From the NCBI GenBank assembly GCA_023511795.1, contig JAIMAU010000014.1, forward strand, positions 1-55,404: DNA of 55,404 nt, written 5' to 3'. Shown here in pieces: positions 17,533 to 26,505 of the stretch. Made by a program: the position numbers and the translations under genes. This stretch comes from Armatimonadota bacterium (GTDB taxonomy: Bacteria > Armatimonadota > UBA5829 > DTJY01). Under the pieces are notes generated by a model. The model saw only the letters and a program-made list of their open reading frames with translations. It searched no databases and had not been told where the DNA came from. Every line of letters begins with the position of its first letter. Position 1 is the stretch's first letter.

Positions 17533-18900
17533 TTACAATTCCTTCCGTTTGCCAAAAATGGGTTCGAAGCACTCGCGCTCTAGGTCGTCGAAGAACATTG
17601 CTCTGCCAACCTCGCCACGAAGCCGCCTGACCTCGCGAATACCCATTGCGCCCATCATCTCCAAAAGCTGATTGTGCCATGCGCCCACCAGGTTGACAAC
17701 GCGCTGAACTGCATAATCATGCTCGACGTCTTCTATTTCGATGGGGCAGGGAAGCCCTTGCTGACAATTCTTACAAATCCGGCATTCCAACGCGACCATA
17801 AGCGGCACATCCACGCTCACGAGATCTGCGCCACAAATTATTGTCTTAGCCATGTGCTCCGCTAATGCAATTCCGCCGCCTGCGATAATCGTTATTTCAT
17901 CCCTGTTTCCTTGTTCAACAAACGCCAAGTGAACTTCACGCACTGCATGGGTTATGTGCTTGGGTTTATCCGAATTAACTGTCATTCCATGCCAATCTGC
18001 TAAAAGATGAATAACATCAATGCCAGCCTTCGCTAGCTCAAGAGATCGAGATACCGCATTTTGGTTAAGGCAAAGCGACACTATAGCAATCATCTCAGGA
18101 TTTGTGGACTTAGCTTTCTCAATTCTTCTGACGACATCGGGCGAATCAGGCCAAACCGCGAGCCTAGCTTCAAGTGGCACAAACTCACCAGAAACGTAAG
18201 GAATTGCCGCATCATGCACAAATAAAGAAGAATCATCAACGAAAGCATAAGTGCCTAGCTTTCCTGCCGCATCGAGAATAGCTGTTAGAAGTTGTGGGCT
18301 CGTCTTGTGCCAAGGCAGAAGACCAAAAATTGCTGGGATTGGTATATCTACAATGGGCGGACTCTTTAATGCAAGTTTTCCTTCGGGATTAAATGCCAAT
18401 GCCGTCAGTTTTCTGCCAATATCCACCTGAGTATTAATATACTCTCGCCCATGAATACCATCGCGGGTAGGGCGGACAATTTCTGACATATCGGTAAGTA
18501 TCGAGTCAAACCCAGGCCCGCAGAACGGTCCAGGATATCCGGCACCAGAAACTGGAATGCGACCGGTTTCGGCTTGGAACCACGTACTAGAAATTATATC
18601 AGGCGTCCATACCTCATCGCCGAGTTTAAGATATTCAGGATTTGTCTCCCAAGTTAAAAGACCTTTCGTGCAACTTTGAACGCAACAGAGGCATCCTTTG
18701 CATTCGTATAAATAATCTACATATTGAAGAGCATTTACCAGTCGGTCGCGTTCCTTGTCGTACACATCATATGCACATTCCCGCTTGACACAGTTGTGGC
18801 AAGCCGAGCAATCTTCTCGCCAATCAACGATGCCATACTTGCCTATTGGTTTGTGCCTTGGCGGCATTGGTTGGGTATGTATGTGATATTTCGCTGGCAT
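17533..18900 (-). CDS. degenerate paralogue of the glutamate synthase FMN-domain protein
   Basis: The 455-residue protein shares the layout of its downstream neighbour: an N-terminal ferredoxin region (DCSACHNCVKRECAYDV, YECKGCLCCVQSCTKG), a linker with ISSTWFQAETGR (neighbour: LSTWYMAETGR), then the barrel with IAGGGIALAEHMAKTIICGAD and a terminal CRICKNCQQGLPC cluster motif. The substrate loops GEGGYPDR and GGTGAAP of the true enzyme are missing; the latter site reads LADWHGMTV. It therefore probably keeps the fold and the clusters but not the 2-oxoglutarate amination activity. It may be a structural or electron-transfer subunit pairing with the intact copy. It starts six bases after metF. 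Confidence 0.85.
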   Translation of the reverse strand: MPAKYHIHTQPMPPRHKPIGKYGIVDWREDCSACHNCVKRECAYDVYDKERDRLVNALQYVDYLYECKGCLCCVQSCTKGLLTWETNPEYLKLGDEVWTPDIISSTWFQAETGRIPVSGAGYPGPFCGPGFDSILTDMSEIVRPTRDGIHGREYINTQVDIGRKLTALAFNPEGKLALKSPPIVDIPIPAIFGLLPWHKTSPQLLTAILDAAGKLGTYAFVDDSSLFVHDAAIPYVSGEFVPLEARLAVWPDSPDVVRRIEKAKSTNPEMIAIVSLCLNQNAVSRSLELAKAGIDVIHLLADWHGMTVNSDKPKHITHAVREVHLAFVEQGNRDEITIIAGGGIALAEHMAKTIICGADLVSVDVPLMVALECRICKNCQQGLPCPIEIEDVEHDYAVQRVVNLVGAWHNQLLEMMGAMGIREVRRLRGEVGRAMFFDDLERECFEPIFGKRKEL

Positions 18901-18906
18901 TACTTT

Positions 18907-19794
18907 CTAGCCCCTCGAAAGCCCACTCGCCTTCAAAATGTCTGCGGCAAGTTGAAAATTATCACCGGTCATTAGATAAACGCCCCGGATTCCTTCGATA
19001 TTTTTTAGAGCAACCACAATTTCAACTGCTAAATCTATACCGGTGGTTGCATCCAATTTCGATAATAAGCTGTCGGGTATATCCAAATGCCTAAACTTTT
19101 CTCTCAGGGCCAATGCCTCATCCTTAGAAGTAAAAGGCTTTACGGCCACGATTATGCATGTTTGAGAAGGAATATTTCGCTGACCAATAGCTTTCACCCA
19201 TTGATTGAAGGCTTCAAGATTGTAAACCGGATGGGTGATTATAAAATCTGCTCCTGATCTAATAGCCTGCTCAAGAGCAATCACCTGAAGCTCCATTGGT
19301 TCACCAAAGGGATTTGTATCTGTGCCAAGTATAAACTCAATCTTCCCATCTAGCTCTTGTCCATTAGCAAGCAAACCATCTTTGCGCATTCCATCGGCAA
19401 CTTTAAGAAGTTGGATTGGGTCAACGTCATTAACACCCTTTGCACATGATTCTGCGGTTAGCACTTGGTGCCTACCAGTGGTACAGAAGATATTCGTTAT
19501 GCCCAACGAAACAGCCCCAAGGATAGTAGCTTGCAATGCTATTCGATTTAAATCTCGCGTAAGTAAATGAAGAACAGGCTCAGCCCCAGCATGTGCTAAG
19601 TGATTGCATGCGGCTAGACTGCATAACCGAACACCATCTTCACTTTCAACTGCTCCTACAGCATGTACCATCCCACCTAGAACTTGAGCACACGCTTTAA
19701 TCTTCGCGGCATCGGCTCCTCGCGGTGGAAGGCATTCCGCTGTAATCACGAACTGGCCATTTTTAATTGCCTTGCTTAGATTGCCTTCTGACAT
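18907..19794 (-). CDS. metF: methylenetetrahydrofolate reductase
   Basis: This 295-residue TIM-barrel protein reduces 5,10-methylene-THF to 5-methyl-THF. Visible family motifs are VITAECLPPRGADAAKI at the start, HLLTRDLNRIALQATILGA near 80, and IFCTTGRHQ near 105. DTNPFGEPMELQ is near 170, and GADFIITHPVYNL follows near 190. The ATG at 19794 is preceded by AAAGGTGAAGGT and is preferred over an in-frame ATG at 19845 that lacks a good ribosome binding site. Co-transcription with metV, hdrABC and mvhD matches the hexameric MTHFR described from Moorella thermoacetica, in which MetF is fed by the Hdr module instead of directly by NADH or ferredoxin. Confidence 0.93.
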   Translation of the reverse strand: MSEGNLSKAIKNGQFVITAECLPPRGADAAKIKACAQVLGGMVHAVGAVESEDGVRLCSLAACNHLAHAGAEPVLHLLTRDLNRIALQATILGAVSLGITNIFCTTGRHQVLTAESCAKGVNDVDPIQLLKVADGMRKDGLLANGQELDGKIEFILGTDTNPFGEPMELQVIALEQAIRSGADFIITHPVYNLEAFNQWVKAIGQRNIPSQTCIIVAVKPFTSKDEALALREKFRHLDIPDSLLSKLDATTGIDLAVEIVVALKNIEGIRGVYLMTGDNFQLAADILKASGLSRG

Positions 19795-19850
19795 ACCTTC
19801 ACCTTTCTTTGGGAAAACCTGCATCTTAAATGGCATTAAATTCATAATAG

Positions 19851-20246
19851 CTATTTTTTATTTAAACAACCAAGAATTAAATCAACTGCCGCTTCAATAT
19901 GCTTATCATCTTGGCTTTCAGGAATGATTAATCTAAGCGATTCAGGATTGAAACCTGCTTCTGCAAGCAGTTCCTTTACAGCTTGAACTCTCCGAGCAGC
20001 GCGCAGATTTCCCTCAATTAGCTTGCACTCACCTTTGGGACAACTTAAGATACAAACCAAGCGCGAACCGGCTTCAAATGCCTTTAATAAATACCGGGAA
20101 TCAATCTTCCCGCTACAAGGAACAGGTTCCAAAACGACATTGGTTTGGCGCTCCACGGGCGACAACATAGGCAATATGCCAAAATCCTCGGCAAGATTTC
20201 GGCAGTAAAAAACCCTGATATCGCAATTTTTTCTAGACTCGTTCAT
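19851..20246 (-). CDS. diverged MvhD-like iron-sulfur protein, first gene of the metF-hdr operon
   Basis: The 131-residue protein clearly belongs to the MvhD family: EPVPCSGKIDSRYLLKAFEAG near residue 42, LSCPKGECKLIEGNLRAARR near 70, and ESLRLIIPE near 105. The N-terminal part differs. In place of the CC-x2-C cluster motif it has only NCDIRVFYCRNLAEDF, so a normal [2Fe-2S] site may be missing or altered. The ATG at 20246 is chosen because AAGGAG lies seven bases upstream; the frame is open further to 20303 without such a site. As a second MvhD in the same operon it could link MetF to a different partner, for example the glutamate synthase module. Confidence 0.82.
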   Translation of the reverse strand: MNESRKNCDIRVFYCRNLAEDFGILPMLSPVERQTNVVLEPVPCSGKIDSRYLLKAFEAGSRLVCILSCPKGECKLIEGNLRAARRVQAVKELLAEAGFNPESLRLIIPESQDDKHIEAAVDLILGCLNKK

Positions 20247-20336
20247 ATTCTCCTTAAAAACACACAATAAGGGCGCCGATGCTCGTGAGTACACGCGCAA
20301 CATGACGCCCTCGTCGATTCCTCTAAATAAAGAGAA

Positions 20337-20397
20337 TTATGGCGGAGAAAACGCTTGGCATCCGCCATAAAGAATATCTAAGCATTCCTTGCTTAGA
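20337..20397 (-). promoter_or_regulatory. two strong hairpins in the leader of the metF-hdr operon
   Basis: In minus-strand order, a 7-bp perfect stem (TCTAAGC/GCTTAGA at 20397-20377, 7-base loop) is followed by a 10-bp perfect stem at 20370-20337 (TTATGGCGGA/TCCGCCATAA, 14-base loop). Both lie about 90-150 bases upstream of the first gene and about 85-145 bases after the predicted transcription start. The second stem is followed by a pyrimidine-rich stretch but no clean T-run, so it is not a textbook terminator. I do not recognise a known riboswitch class. Confidence 0.6.
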
Positions 20398-20488
20398 AAT
20401 TATTTGCTCGTCTGCCCCTCACGAAAAATCATCGGAACGCGCGGGACAAGGATTGTCTTGCGTTGCTACAGCCTAATTCTTCGCTCTA

Positions 20489-20517
20489 AGTCTAACTTAC
20501 TTGGAAAGTTTTGTCAA
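20489..20517 (-). promoter_or_regulatory. sigma-70 promoter of the metF-hdr operon
   Basis: On the minus strand a perfect -35 box TTGACA (20517-20512) is followed after 17 bases by TAGACT (20494-20489). Transcription would start near 20482, giving a leader of about 235 bases before the first start codon. Confidence 0.75.
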
Positions 20518-20596
20518 CCCCAAAGGAATCTTGACAGATAAATTCAAGTAAAGCATTGCTAGCAAGTCAAGCAATAAATGTGTTAGGGATTTTCTC

Positions 20597-20626
20597 TTGA
20601 TGTTTTGGGTAATTTTAAGCTACAAT
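20597..20626 (+). promoter_or_regulatory. sigma-70 promoter of miaB-mutS-mutL
   Basis: TTGATG (20597-20602), an 18-base spacer and TACAAT (20621-20626) form a plausible promoter. Transcription would begin near 20633. This supports the miaB start at 20677 and excludes a more upstream TTG at 20605. A second TATAAT-like hexamer lies just downstream. Confidence 0.6.
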
Positions 20627-20676
20627 TTCATAATATAATCACAATTCTCAAACAAGAAAAGTTCTGGCTGTACACT

Positions 20677-22059
20677 ATGCAACAAGCTTTTATGATCATA
20701 ACCTGGGGTTGCCAAATAAATGAAGACGACTCGCAGCAGATGGCGAATCTTCTGCGACAGATGGGATATCGCCAAGCCATGCTTGCCGAGGAAGCGGATA
20801 TTATATTATTGAATACATGTTCGGTTCGTGAGAAGCCCGAGCGTAAGGTTATGAGTAAGCTGGGCGAGTTCAAATCGTTGAAGAAAATCAAAAATAACCT
20901 TATCATCGGCGTCTGCGGCTGCATGGCTCAGCGTGCTGGGAATGAAATTGTAAAACGCGCTCCTTACGTGGATATAATTATAGGAACCGATCAAATATTT
21001 GAACTGCCTCAACTCATAAGCAGGGTCCGCGCAGGCGAACGGCCTGTGTTTGCCCTTGATTTACCCAAGCGAAATGGCAACATCGTTTTCGCCAAACCCA
21101 AGCGTGTGATTGGCGATATTGGCCTCAAGCACTTTGTTCCCATTATGTATGGCTGCAACAACTACTGTGCTTACTGTGTTGTTCCATTCACACGAGGCCC
21201 GGAGCGCAGTCGGCCAATTGAAGATATAGTTGCTGAAGTACAAGAGCTTGCTTCGCATGGATGCCGCGAGGTCACTCTGGTCGGGCAAAACGTGAATAGC
21301 TACGGCAAACCTCAACAAAAAACTGAAATTACCAACAGCCTACATCAACTGCAAAATAACAACGATTCCTTATGCGATTTTCCAACGCTTCTTGGTCGTC
21401 TGAACGAAATAGAAGGCCTTTGGCGCATAAGATTCACTACTTCACATCCGAAGGACCTTAGCGACCGATTGATAGACGCTATGGCGCAACTTCCCAAAGT
21501 TTGCGAACATCTACATTTACCAATTCAAGCCGGCGATAATAGAATTTTACATGCAATGAACCGGCATTATACGATAGAACACTACGTAAGCCTGGTAGAA
21601 AAGCTTCGAAAAGCAATTCCTGGAGTTGCAATAACAACCGACATAATGGTCGGCTTCCCTGGGGAAACCGAGGAACAATTCCAAAATACGCTAAATGCCG
21701 TTAGAAGAATCCAATTTGATGGCGCATTCATGTTTGCATTCAACCCCAGACCTGGCACAAAAGCTGCTGAACTGCCAAACCAAATAGACAATAAAACTAA
21801 GCAAAGACGACTGCTTGAACTAATCAACCTCCAAAATCAAATTACCTTGGAACGAAACGAAAAGGAAGTTGGGCAAGAATTCGAGGTTCTCGTCGAAGGT
21901 CCCAGCTGGAAGGACGAATCAAAATTAACAGGATACACAAGAACAAACAAAGCCGTTGTTTTTCCTGGGAGTCCTGAACTTTCAGGCAGATTGGTCTCAA
22001 TACGGGCAACCAAAGCCCACCCATGGGGATTTACCGGAGAAATTGTAGACGCAAGATAG
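20677..22059 (+). CDS. miaB: MiaB, tRNA-2-methylthio-N6-dimethylallyladenosine synthase
   Basis: This radical-SAM methylthiotransferase adds the ms2 group to i6A37 of tRNAs reading UNN codons. The N-terminal UPF0004 domain supplies three cysteines for the auxiliary cluster (TWGCQINEDDS, NTCSVREKPERK, GVCGCMAQR). The radical-SAM loop is GCNNYCAYCVVPFTRG near residue 155, followed by LVGQNVNSYG, and a TRAM domain closes the protein near residue 395. The length of 460 residues is normal. An alternative start at the inner ATG 20692 would remove only five residues. It is followed after 29 bases by mutS and probably shares its transcript. Confidence 0.93.
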   Translation: MQQAFMIITWGCQINEDDSQQMANLLRQMGYRQAMLAEEADIILLNTCSVREKPERKVMSKLGEFKSLKKIKNNLIIGVCGCMAQRAGNEIVKRAPYVDIIIGTDQIFELPQLISRVRAGERPVFALDLPKRNGNIVFAKPKRVIGDIGLKHFVPIMYGCNNYCAYCVVPFTRGPERSRPIEDIVAEVQELASHGCREVTLVGQNVNSYGKPQQKTEITNSLHQLQNNNDSLCDFPTLLGRLNEIEGLWRIRFTTSHPKDLSDRLIDAMAQLPKVCEHLHLPIQAGDNRILHAMNRHYTIEHYVSLVEKLRKAIPGVAITTDIMVGFPGETEEQFQNTLNAVRRIQFDGAFMFAFNPRPGTKAAELPNQIDNKTKQRRLLELINLQNQITLERNEKEVGQEFEVLVEGPSWKDESKLTGYTRTNKAVVFPGSPELSGRLVSIRATKAHPWGFTGEIVDAR

Positions 22060-22088
22060 ATTCAAAATACCTTGCTCGGGAAACTAAA

Positions 22089-24686
22089 ATGAACTCCAAA
22101 TTGACTCCCATGCTCAAACAATATATGGCAATCAAGAAGGAATATCCTGATGTAATCCTTATGTTCCGGCTTGGTGACTTTTACGAAATGTTTGGCCAAG
22201 ATGCCGAAATTGCCGCTAAAGAGCTAGAGATAACGCTCACATCACGTGACGCAGGAAAAGCTGGGCGAATCCCTATGTGCGGCGTACCATACCACTCTGT
22301 TGAACGCTATATCGCCCGACTTATAAGCAAAGATTATCGGGTTGCTATTTGCGACCAGGTCGAGGACCCGAAACTCGCAAAAGGTCTTGTCAAACGTGAA
22401 GTTACCCGCGTTGTTACCCCTGGCACCGTCATCGAAGATTCTATGCTAGAATCGAAAAGCAACAACTACCTAGTTTCAGTCGCATTTCGGAATGGAGTCT
22501 TTGGATTAGCGGTTAGCGATATCTCCACTGGTGAATTTCTGATAACCGAGCTTAGTGGCCCGAACGCCGAAGCCAGAACTCTCGATGAAGTAAATCGGCT
22601 CTCACCAGCAGAAATACTCATTCCCGAGGAGGCAAAAGATTTTACTAGTAAAATAGAGGCAGTCTGTCGTGCAAGGTTAACTGAGTTCAATCTCGATGGG
22701 TTTATGTCCCCCCGGGATATCCTTCTTAAACAACTTGGCACAACGTCGCTTCGCGGCTTTGGGTGCGAGGATTATACAGCTGGACTTGACGCTGCGGCAA
22801 TGGTCGTGAAGTATCTGGAGAGCACCCAGCCTGCATCTCTAAATCATATCGGCTCGCTTTCAACCTATTCAACCGAGAAATATATGGTCCTTGACCCAGC
22901 AACCCGACGTAATCTTGAACTAACTCATTCACTGTCCGACGGTACTCGGAGCAAAAGCCTTTTGCAAATTTTAGACCGCACAATTACTGCAATGGGTGGG
23001 CGACTCATAAAGAAATGGCTCGACCAACCGTTGTTGGATGTAGATGAAATTCAAAAAAGACTCGACGCAGTGGGAGAATTTTACGGCAACTTAATGATGC
23101 GCACTCAGGTTCGAGAGCTGTTGCAGAAAATATTTGATCTCGAACGCCTCGCATCACGTATTGTTACCGGAGCTGCCAATGCGCGAGATTTAATTGCCCT
23201 AAGGAATTCACTCCAAGTCCTTCCAGAGCTTAAAAAGGCTCTTGAGGCCTCTCAAAACCCTACTTTAAACAACCTGCAAATAAACTTATGTTCACACGAA
23301 CATATCACAGATTTAATATCATCTTCGATTGTGGAAGAACCGCCGGCTACTCTGAGAGACGGCAATATCATCAAACCAGGGTTTAATCAAGAATTAGACA
23401 CTTTGAGGGCTGCTAGCAAAGATGGAAAAGCATGGATTGCTGGACTAGAAGCAAAGGAACGCGAACGGACAGGGATTAAATCACTCAAAGTTGGATACAA
23501 CTCGGTATTCGGCTATTACATCGAAGTTAGCAAGGCAAACCTCAAATTCGTGCCCCAAAATTACATCCGAAAGCAAACAATGGTGGGTGCAGAGAGGTTT
23601 ATAACTCCAGAGCTAAAAGAATATGAAGCGATGGTGCTAGGAGCAGAAGAAAAAGCCGTTCAACTTGAATACGACCTCTTCTGCACCATTAGGGACCAAA
23701 TTGCAAAGAATTCTGAAAGTCTCTTCAAAACTGCACGAGCAATTGCCCAAATCGACGTCTTATGCTCACTAGCTGAGGTTGCAGCTGAGAACCGGTACTG
23801 CAAGCCAAAGGTCGACTATGGCACAGAAATTCACATTAAGAATGGAAGACATCCCGTAGTTGAACGGATGCAAACAGATGAGCTTTTCGTACCAAACGAC
23901 TGCCACCTGGACTGCAAAGAAAACCAACTCTTAATAATAACAGGTCCCAATATGGCAGGAAAGTCCACATATCTCCGGCAAACGGCTTTAATTGTATTGA
24001 TGGCGCAAATGGGAAGCTTTGTCCCCGCTGAATCTGCACACATCGGCATTGTTGATCGAATATTCACAAGGGTCGGAGCACACGACGAACTTTACTCGGG
24101 CCAAAGCACATTTATGGTCGAGATGACCGAAACCGCCAACATACTTAACAACGCAACTGACCGAAGCTTAATCATTCTCGATGAAATAGGGCGGGGGACA
24201 AGCACTTTTGATGGACTCTCGATAGCATGGGCAGTTGCCGAATACATAATAAGCATAGGCGCAAAGACGCTTTTTGCCACACACTACCACCATCTGAACG
24301 ACCTCGCGAATGCATATTCAGGTATCAAAAATTACCGTATAGCTGTAAAAGAGGAGGGCGATAGGATTGTGTGGCTTAGAAAAATCATGCCTGGGGGTAC
24401 AGATCGAAGCTATGGCATTCAAGTTGCACGTCTCGCCGGGCTTCCCCAGTCAGTAATTGAAAAGGCAAAAGAGGTACTTTGGAGTCTGGAAAATAACGGC
24501 ACGACCAAAGGAATATTGGACAAAAACTTGAAGATTCCAACTCGAACCGAGAAACTACAGCTGACACTCTTCGAAGTTGAGGACCATCCGGTCATTCAAG
24601 AAATTAAGGAGCTTGACATTAGCACGATGTCGCCCATCGAAGCACTCACAAAACTTTACGAAATGCAACAACGACTAAAGAAGTAA
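22089..24686 (+). CDS. mutS: DNA mismatch repair protein MutS
   Basis: This is a full-length MutS of 865 residues. The mismatch-reading Phe-x-Glu is in FRLGDFYEMFG near residue 25. The lever and clamp domains follow, and the ABC-type ATPase shows Walker A GPNMAGKSTYLRQ near residue 620 and Walker B DEIGRGTSTFDG near 697. HYHHL and the C-terminal helix-turn-helix region are also present. The start ATG at 22089 places the conserved LTPMLKQY immediately after it; an earlier in-frame ATG at 22023 lies inside miaB. mutL follows after five bases, so MutS and MutL are made from one message. Confidence 0.96.
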   Translation: MNSKLTPMLKQYMAIKKEYPDVILMFRLGDFYEMFGQDAEIAAKELEITLTSRDAGKAGRIPMCGVPYHSVERYIARLISKDYRVAICDQVEDPKLAKGLVKREVTRVVTPGTVIEDSMLESKSNNYLVSVAFRNGVFGLAVSDISTGEFLITELSGPNAEARTLDEVNRLSPAEILIPEEAKDFTSKIEAVCRARLTEFNLDGFMSPRDILLKQLGTTSLRGFGCEDYTAGLDAAAMVVKYLESTQPASLNHIGSLSTYSTEKYMVLDPATRRNLELTHSLSDGTRSKSLLQILDRTITAMGGRLIKKWLDQPLLDVDEIQKRLDAVGEFYGNLMMRTQVRELLQKIFDLERLASRIVTGAANARDLIALRNSLQVLPELKKALEASQNPTLNNLQINLCSHEHITDLISSSIVEEPPATLRDGNIIKPGFNQELDTLRAASKDGKAWIAGLEAKERERTGIKSLKVGYNSVFGYYIEVSKANLKFVPQNYIRKQTMVGAERFITPELKEYEAMVLGAEEKAVQLEYDLFCTIRDQIAKNSESLFKTARAIAQIDVLCSLAEVAAENRYCKPKVDYGTEIHIKNGRHPVVERMQTDELFVPNDCHLDCKENQLLIITGPNMAGKSTYLRQTALIVLMAQMGSFVPAESAHIGIVDRIFTRVGAHDELYSGQSTFMVEMTETANILNNATDRSLIILDEIGRGTSTFDGLSIAWAVAEYIISIGAKTLFATHYHHLNDLANAYSGIKNYRIAVKEEGDRIVWLRKIMPGGTDRSYGIQVARLAGLPQSVIEKAKEVLWSLENNGTTKGILDKNLKIPTRTEKLQLTLFEVEDHPVIQEIKELDISTMSPIEALTKLYEMQQRLKK

Positions 24687-24691
24687 GCCGC

Positions 24692-26497
24692 ATGGAGACA
24701 AGAGCACAGCGTAGCATAATAAACATTCTCGATGACAACACTGCAAATAAGATCGCAGCAGGCGAGGTAATAGAGCGACCAGCCTCTGTTGTTAAAGAGC
24801 TTATAGAAAACTCCTTGGATGCAGGCGCTACCGAGATTAGAATTGACCTGATAGACGGAGGCAAGCGACTGATTCGAGTAACCGACAATGGTATCGGCAT
24901 GTCACGAGAAGATTCTGTGCTAAGCCTTAAAAGGCATGCAACATCGAAAATCAAATCAGCTGACGACCTTTTTTCAATTCGTACTCTTGGATTCCGCGGT
25001 GAAGCCCTCCCAAGCATTGCCTCAGTTTCACACACAGAAATCGTTACGAGAAAATCAGAAGAAGATTTAGGCACAAAAATCACATGCGTTGCTGGCAAGA
25101 TTGAGGAGGTCACCGATATTGGCGCTCCACCCGGTACATCTGTGCTTGTCAAAGATTTGTTTTTCAATCTTCCAGCGCGTCAGAAATTTCTCAAAACAGC
25201 CCAAACAGAACTAGGACATATAACCGAGCTTGTAAACCGGTTCGCCATTTCTCACGGTGAAGTAGATATAACTCTCTCGCATAATGACCGAGTTATTTTT
25301 CGCTCGCCAAGCTCGAATCTCCTAACTGACGCAGTCCTTACGGTTTTTGGAAGAGACGCAGCAGAGGCAGTGGTTGAAATTAACAGCCAAGCAGGACCTT
25401 ACAAGATTTACGGGGTTATTTCAAAGCCATCATACTCAAAGGCAAACCGGTCCGGACAGCTGTTTTTCGTTAATCGGCGCTTTGTGCGAAATCGAAATCT
25501 TATCCATGCACTTGACGAAGCATATCGAGGCATCCTCCCGCAAGGGCGATTCCCACTTTTAATTTGCTTCATTGACGTCCCGCCTGAATTTGTGGATGTA
25601 AATGTTCATCCAACAAAAATTGAAGTTAAATTCGCTCGAGAATGGGAAGTTCATAATATCGTAATTTCATGCATTCGCGACGCACTTTCTTCAAGCAATA
25701 TTATTCCAAATGCAGAGGATCTTCTCCCCTCAGCTTTAAACATTCGGAGACCGACATTCACGCCAACGTATCAAAAGAAGCTTTCACGATCAACCACGGA
25801 TGAACTAGAAGAGTTCCGAATGTCTCTTGCAAGCAAGCTTGAGCAGCAGAAAAAAGAATTGTTTGTCCCACAAATCACGCAGGAAGGGTTTACAGAAGAG
25901 AAAGAAACAGCAGCGAAAATAGACCCTTTGGAAAGCGCTGAAGTATTAGCTCAAGCAAGAAACTTATACATTATTGCACAATCCCCAGCCGGAATATTAT
26001 TAATAGACCAACATGTTGCTCACGAACGCATCCTTTATGACCAGCTTTCAAATATGTATAGCAAGGTCCATGCTCAGCGCCTAATTGTTCCATTGACACT
26101 TAACTTGGGCCATAGAGAAGCACTTGTAATAGAACACAAGCTTGATGATTTTCGTGCTCTTGGCTTCGAGATCGAATCTTTTGGAAAAGATTCATTTATT
26201 GTACGGTCAATACCTGTGATAATTGTGGATAAAAATTATGAGCGGGTATTAAAAGACATGATTGAGGAGCTAACCGAGCTAACAATTACCCGCCGTCTTT
26301 TAGTGCGCCGAGAAGCCTTAATAACAACATCGGCGTGCAAAATGGCAATAAAGGCAGGGGACAAACTTTCACATGAGGAAATGGCTAGGTTAATAAGCGA
26401 TTTAAAACACACAAGTAATCCATACCTATGTCCACATGGACGCCCTATTGTAGTTTGTCTCTCCAATCATGATTTAGACAAAATGTTTGGGAGGTAA
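24692..26497 (+). CDS. mutL: DNA mismatch repair protein MutL
   Basis: The GHKL ATPase domain is complete: IAAGEVIERPASVVKELIENSLDAG, DNGIGM, and TLGFRGEALPSIASV. The 601-residue protein also has the C-terminal endonuclease-type motifs, IDQHVAHERILYDQL near residue 435, ACKMAIKAGD, and CPHGRPI near the end. The latent nicking activity is expected in organisms without MutH. The first motif deviates from the usual DQHA-x2-E-x4-E: Ala is Val and the last Glu is Asp. That is conservative but worth noting for metal binding. A hypothetical exported protein gene follows eight bases later. Confidence 0.95.
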   Translation: METRAQRSIINILDDNTANKIAAGEVIERPASVVKELIENSLDAGATEIRIDLIDGGKRLIRVTDNGIGMSREDSVLSLKRHATSKIKSADDLFSIRTLGFRGEALPSIASVSHTEIVTRKSEEDLGTKITCVAGKIEEVTDIGAPPGTSVLVKDLFFNLPARQKFLKTAQTELGHITELVNRFAISHGEVDITLSHNDRVIFRSPSSNLLTDAVLTVFGRDAAEAVVEINSQAGPYKIYGVISKPSYSKANRSGQLFFVNRRFVRNRNLIHALDEAYRGILPQGRFPLLICFIDVPPEFVDVNVHPTKIEVKFAREWEVHNIVISCIRDALSSSNIIPNAEDLLPSALNIRRPTFTPTYQKKLSRSTTDELEEFRMSLASKLEQQKKELFVPQITQEGFTEEKETAAKIDPLESAEVLAQARNLYIIAQSPAGILLIDQHVAHERILYDQLSNMYSKVHAQRLIVPLTLNLGHREALVIEHKLDDFRALGFEIESFGKDSFIVRSIPVIIVDKNYERVLKDMIEELTELTITRRLLVRREALITTSACKMAIKAGDKLSHEEMARLISDLKHTSNPYLCPHGRPIVVCLSNHDLDKMFGR

Positions 26498-26505
26498 CAG
26501 AGTAA

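Larger units (their letters stand above)
20247..20676. other. 430-base divergent intergenic region between the metF-hdr operon and miaB
   Basis: The region carries two divergent sigma-70 promoters about 80 bases apart and a leader of about 235 bases on the minus strand with two perfect hairpins. No ORF with a ribosome binding site is visible in it. The long leader is where control of the operon by RNA structure or a bound protein would be expected. Confidence 0.7.
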
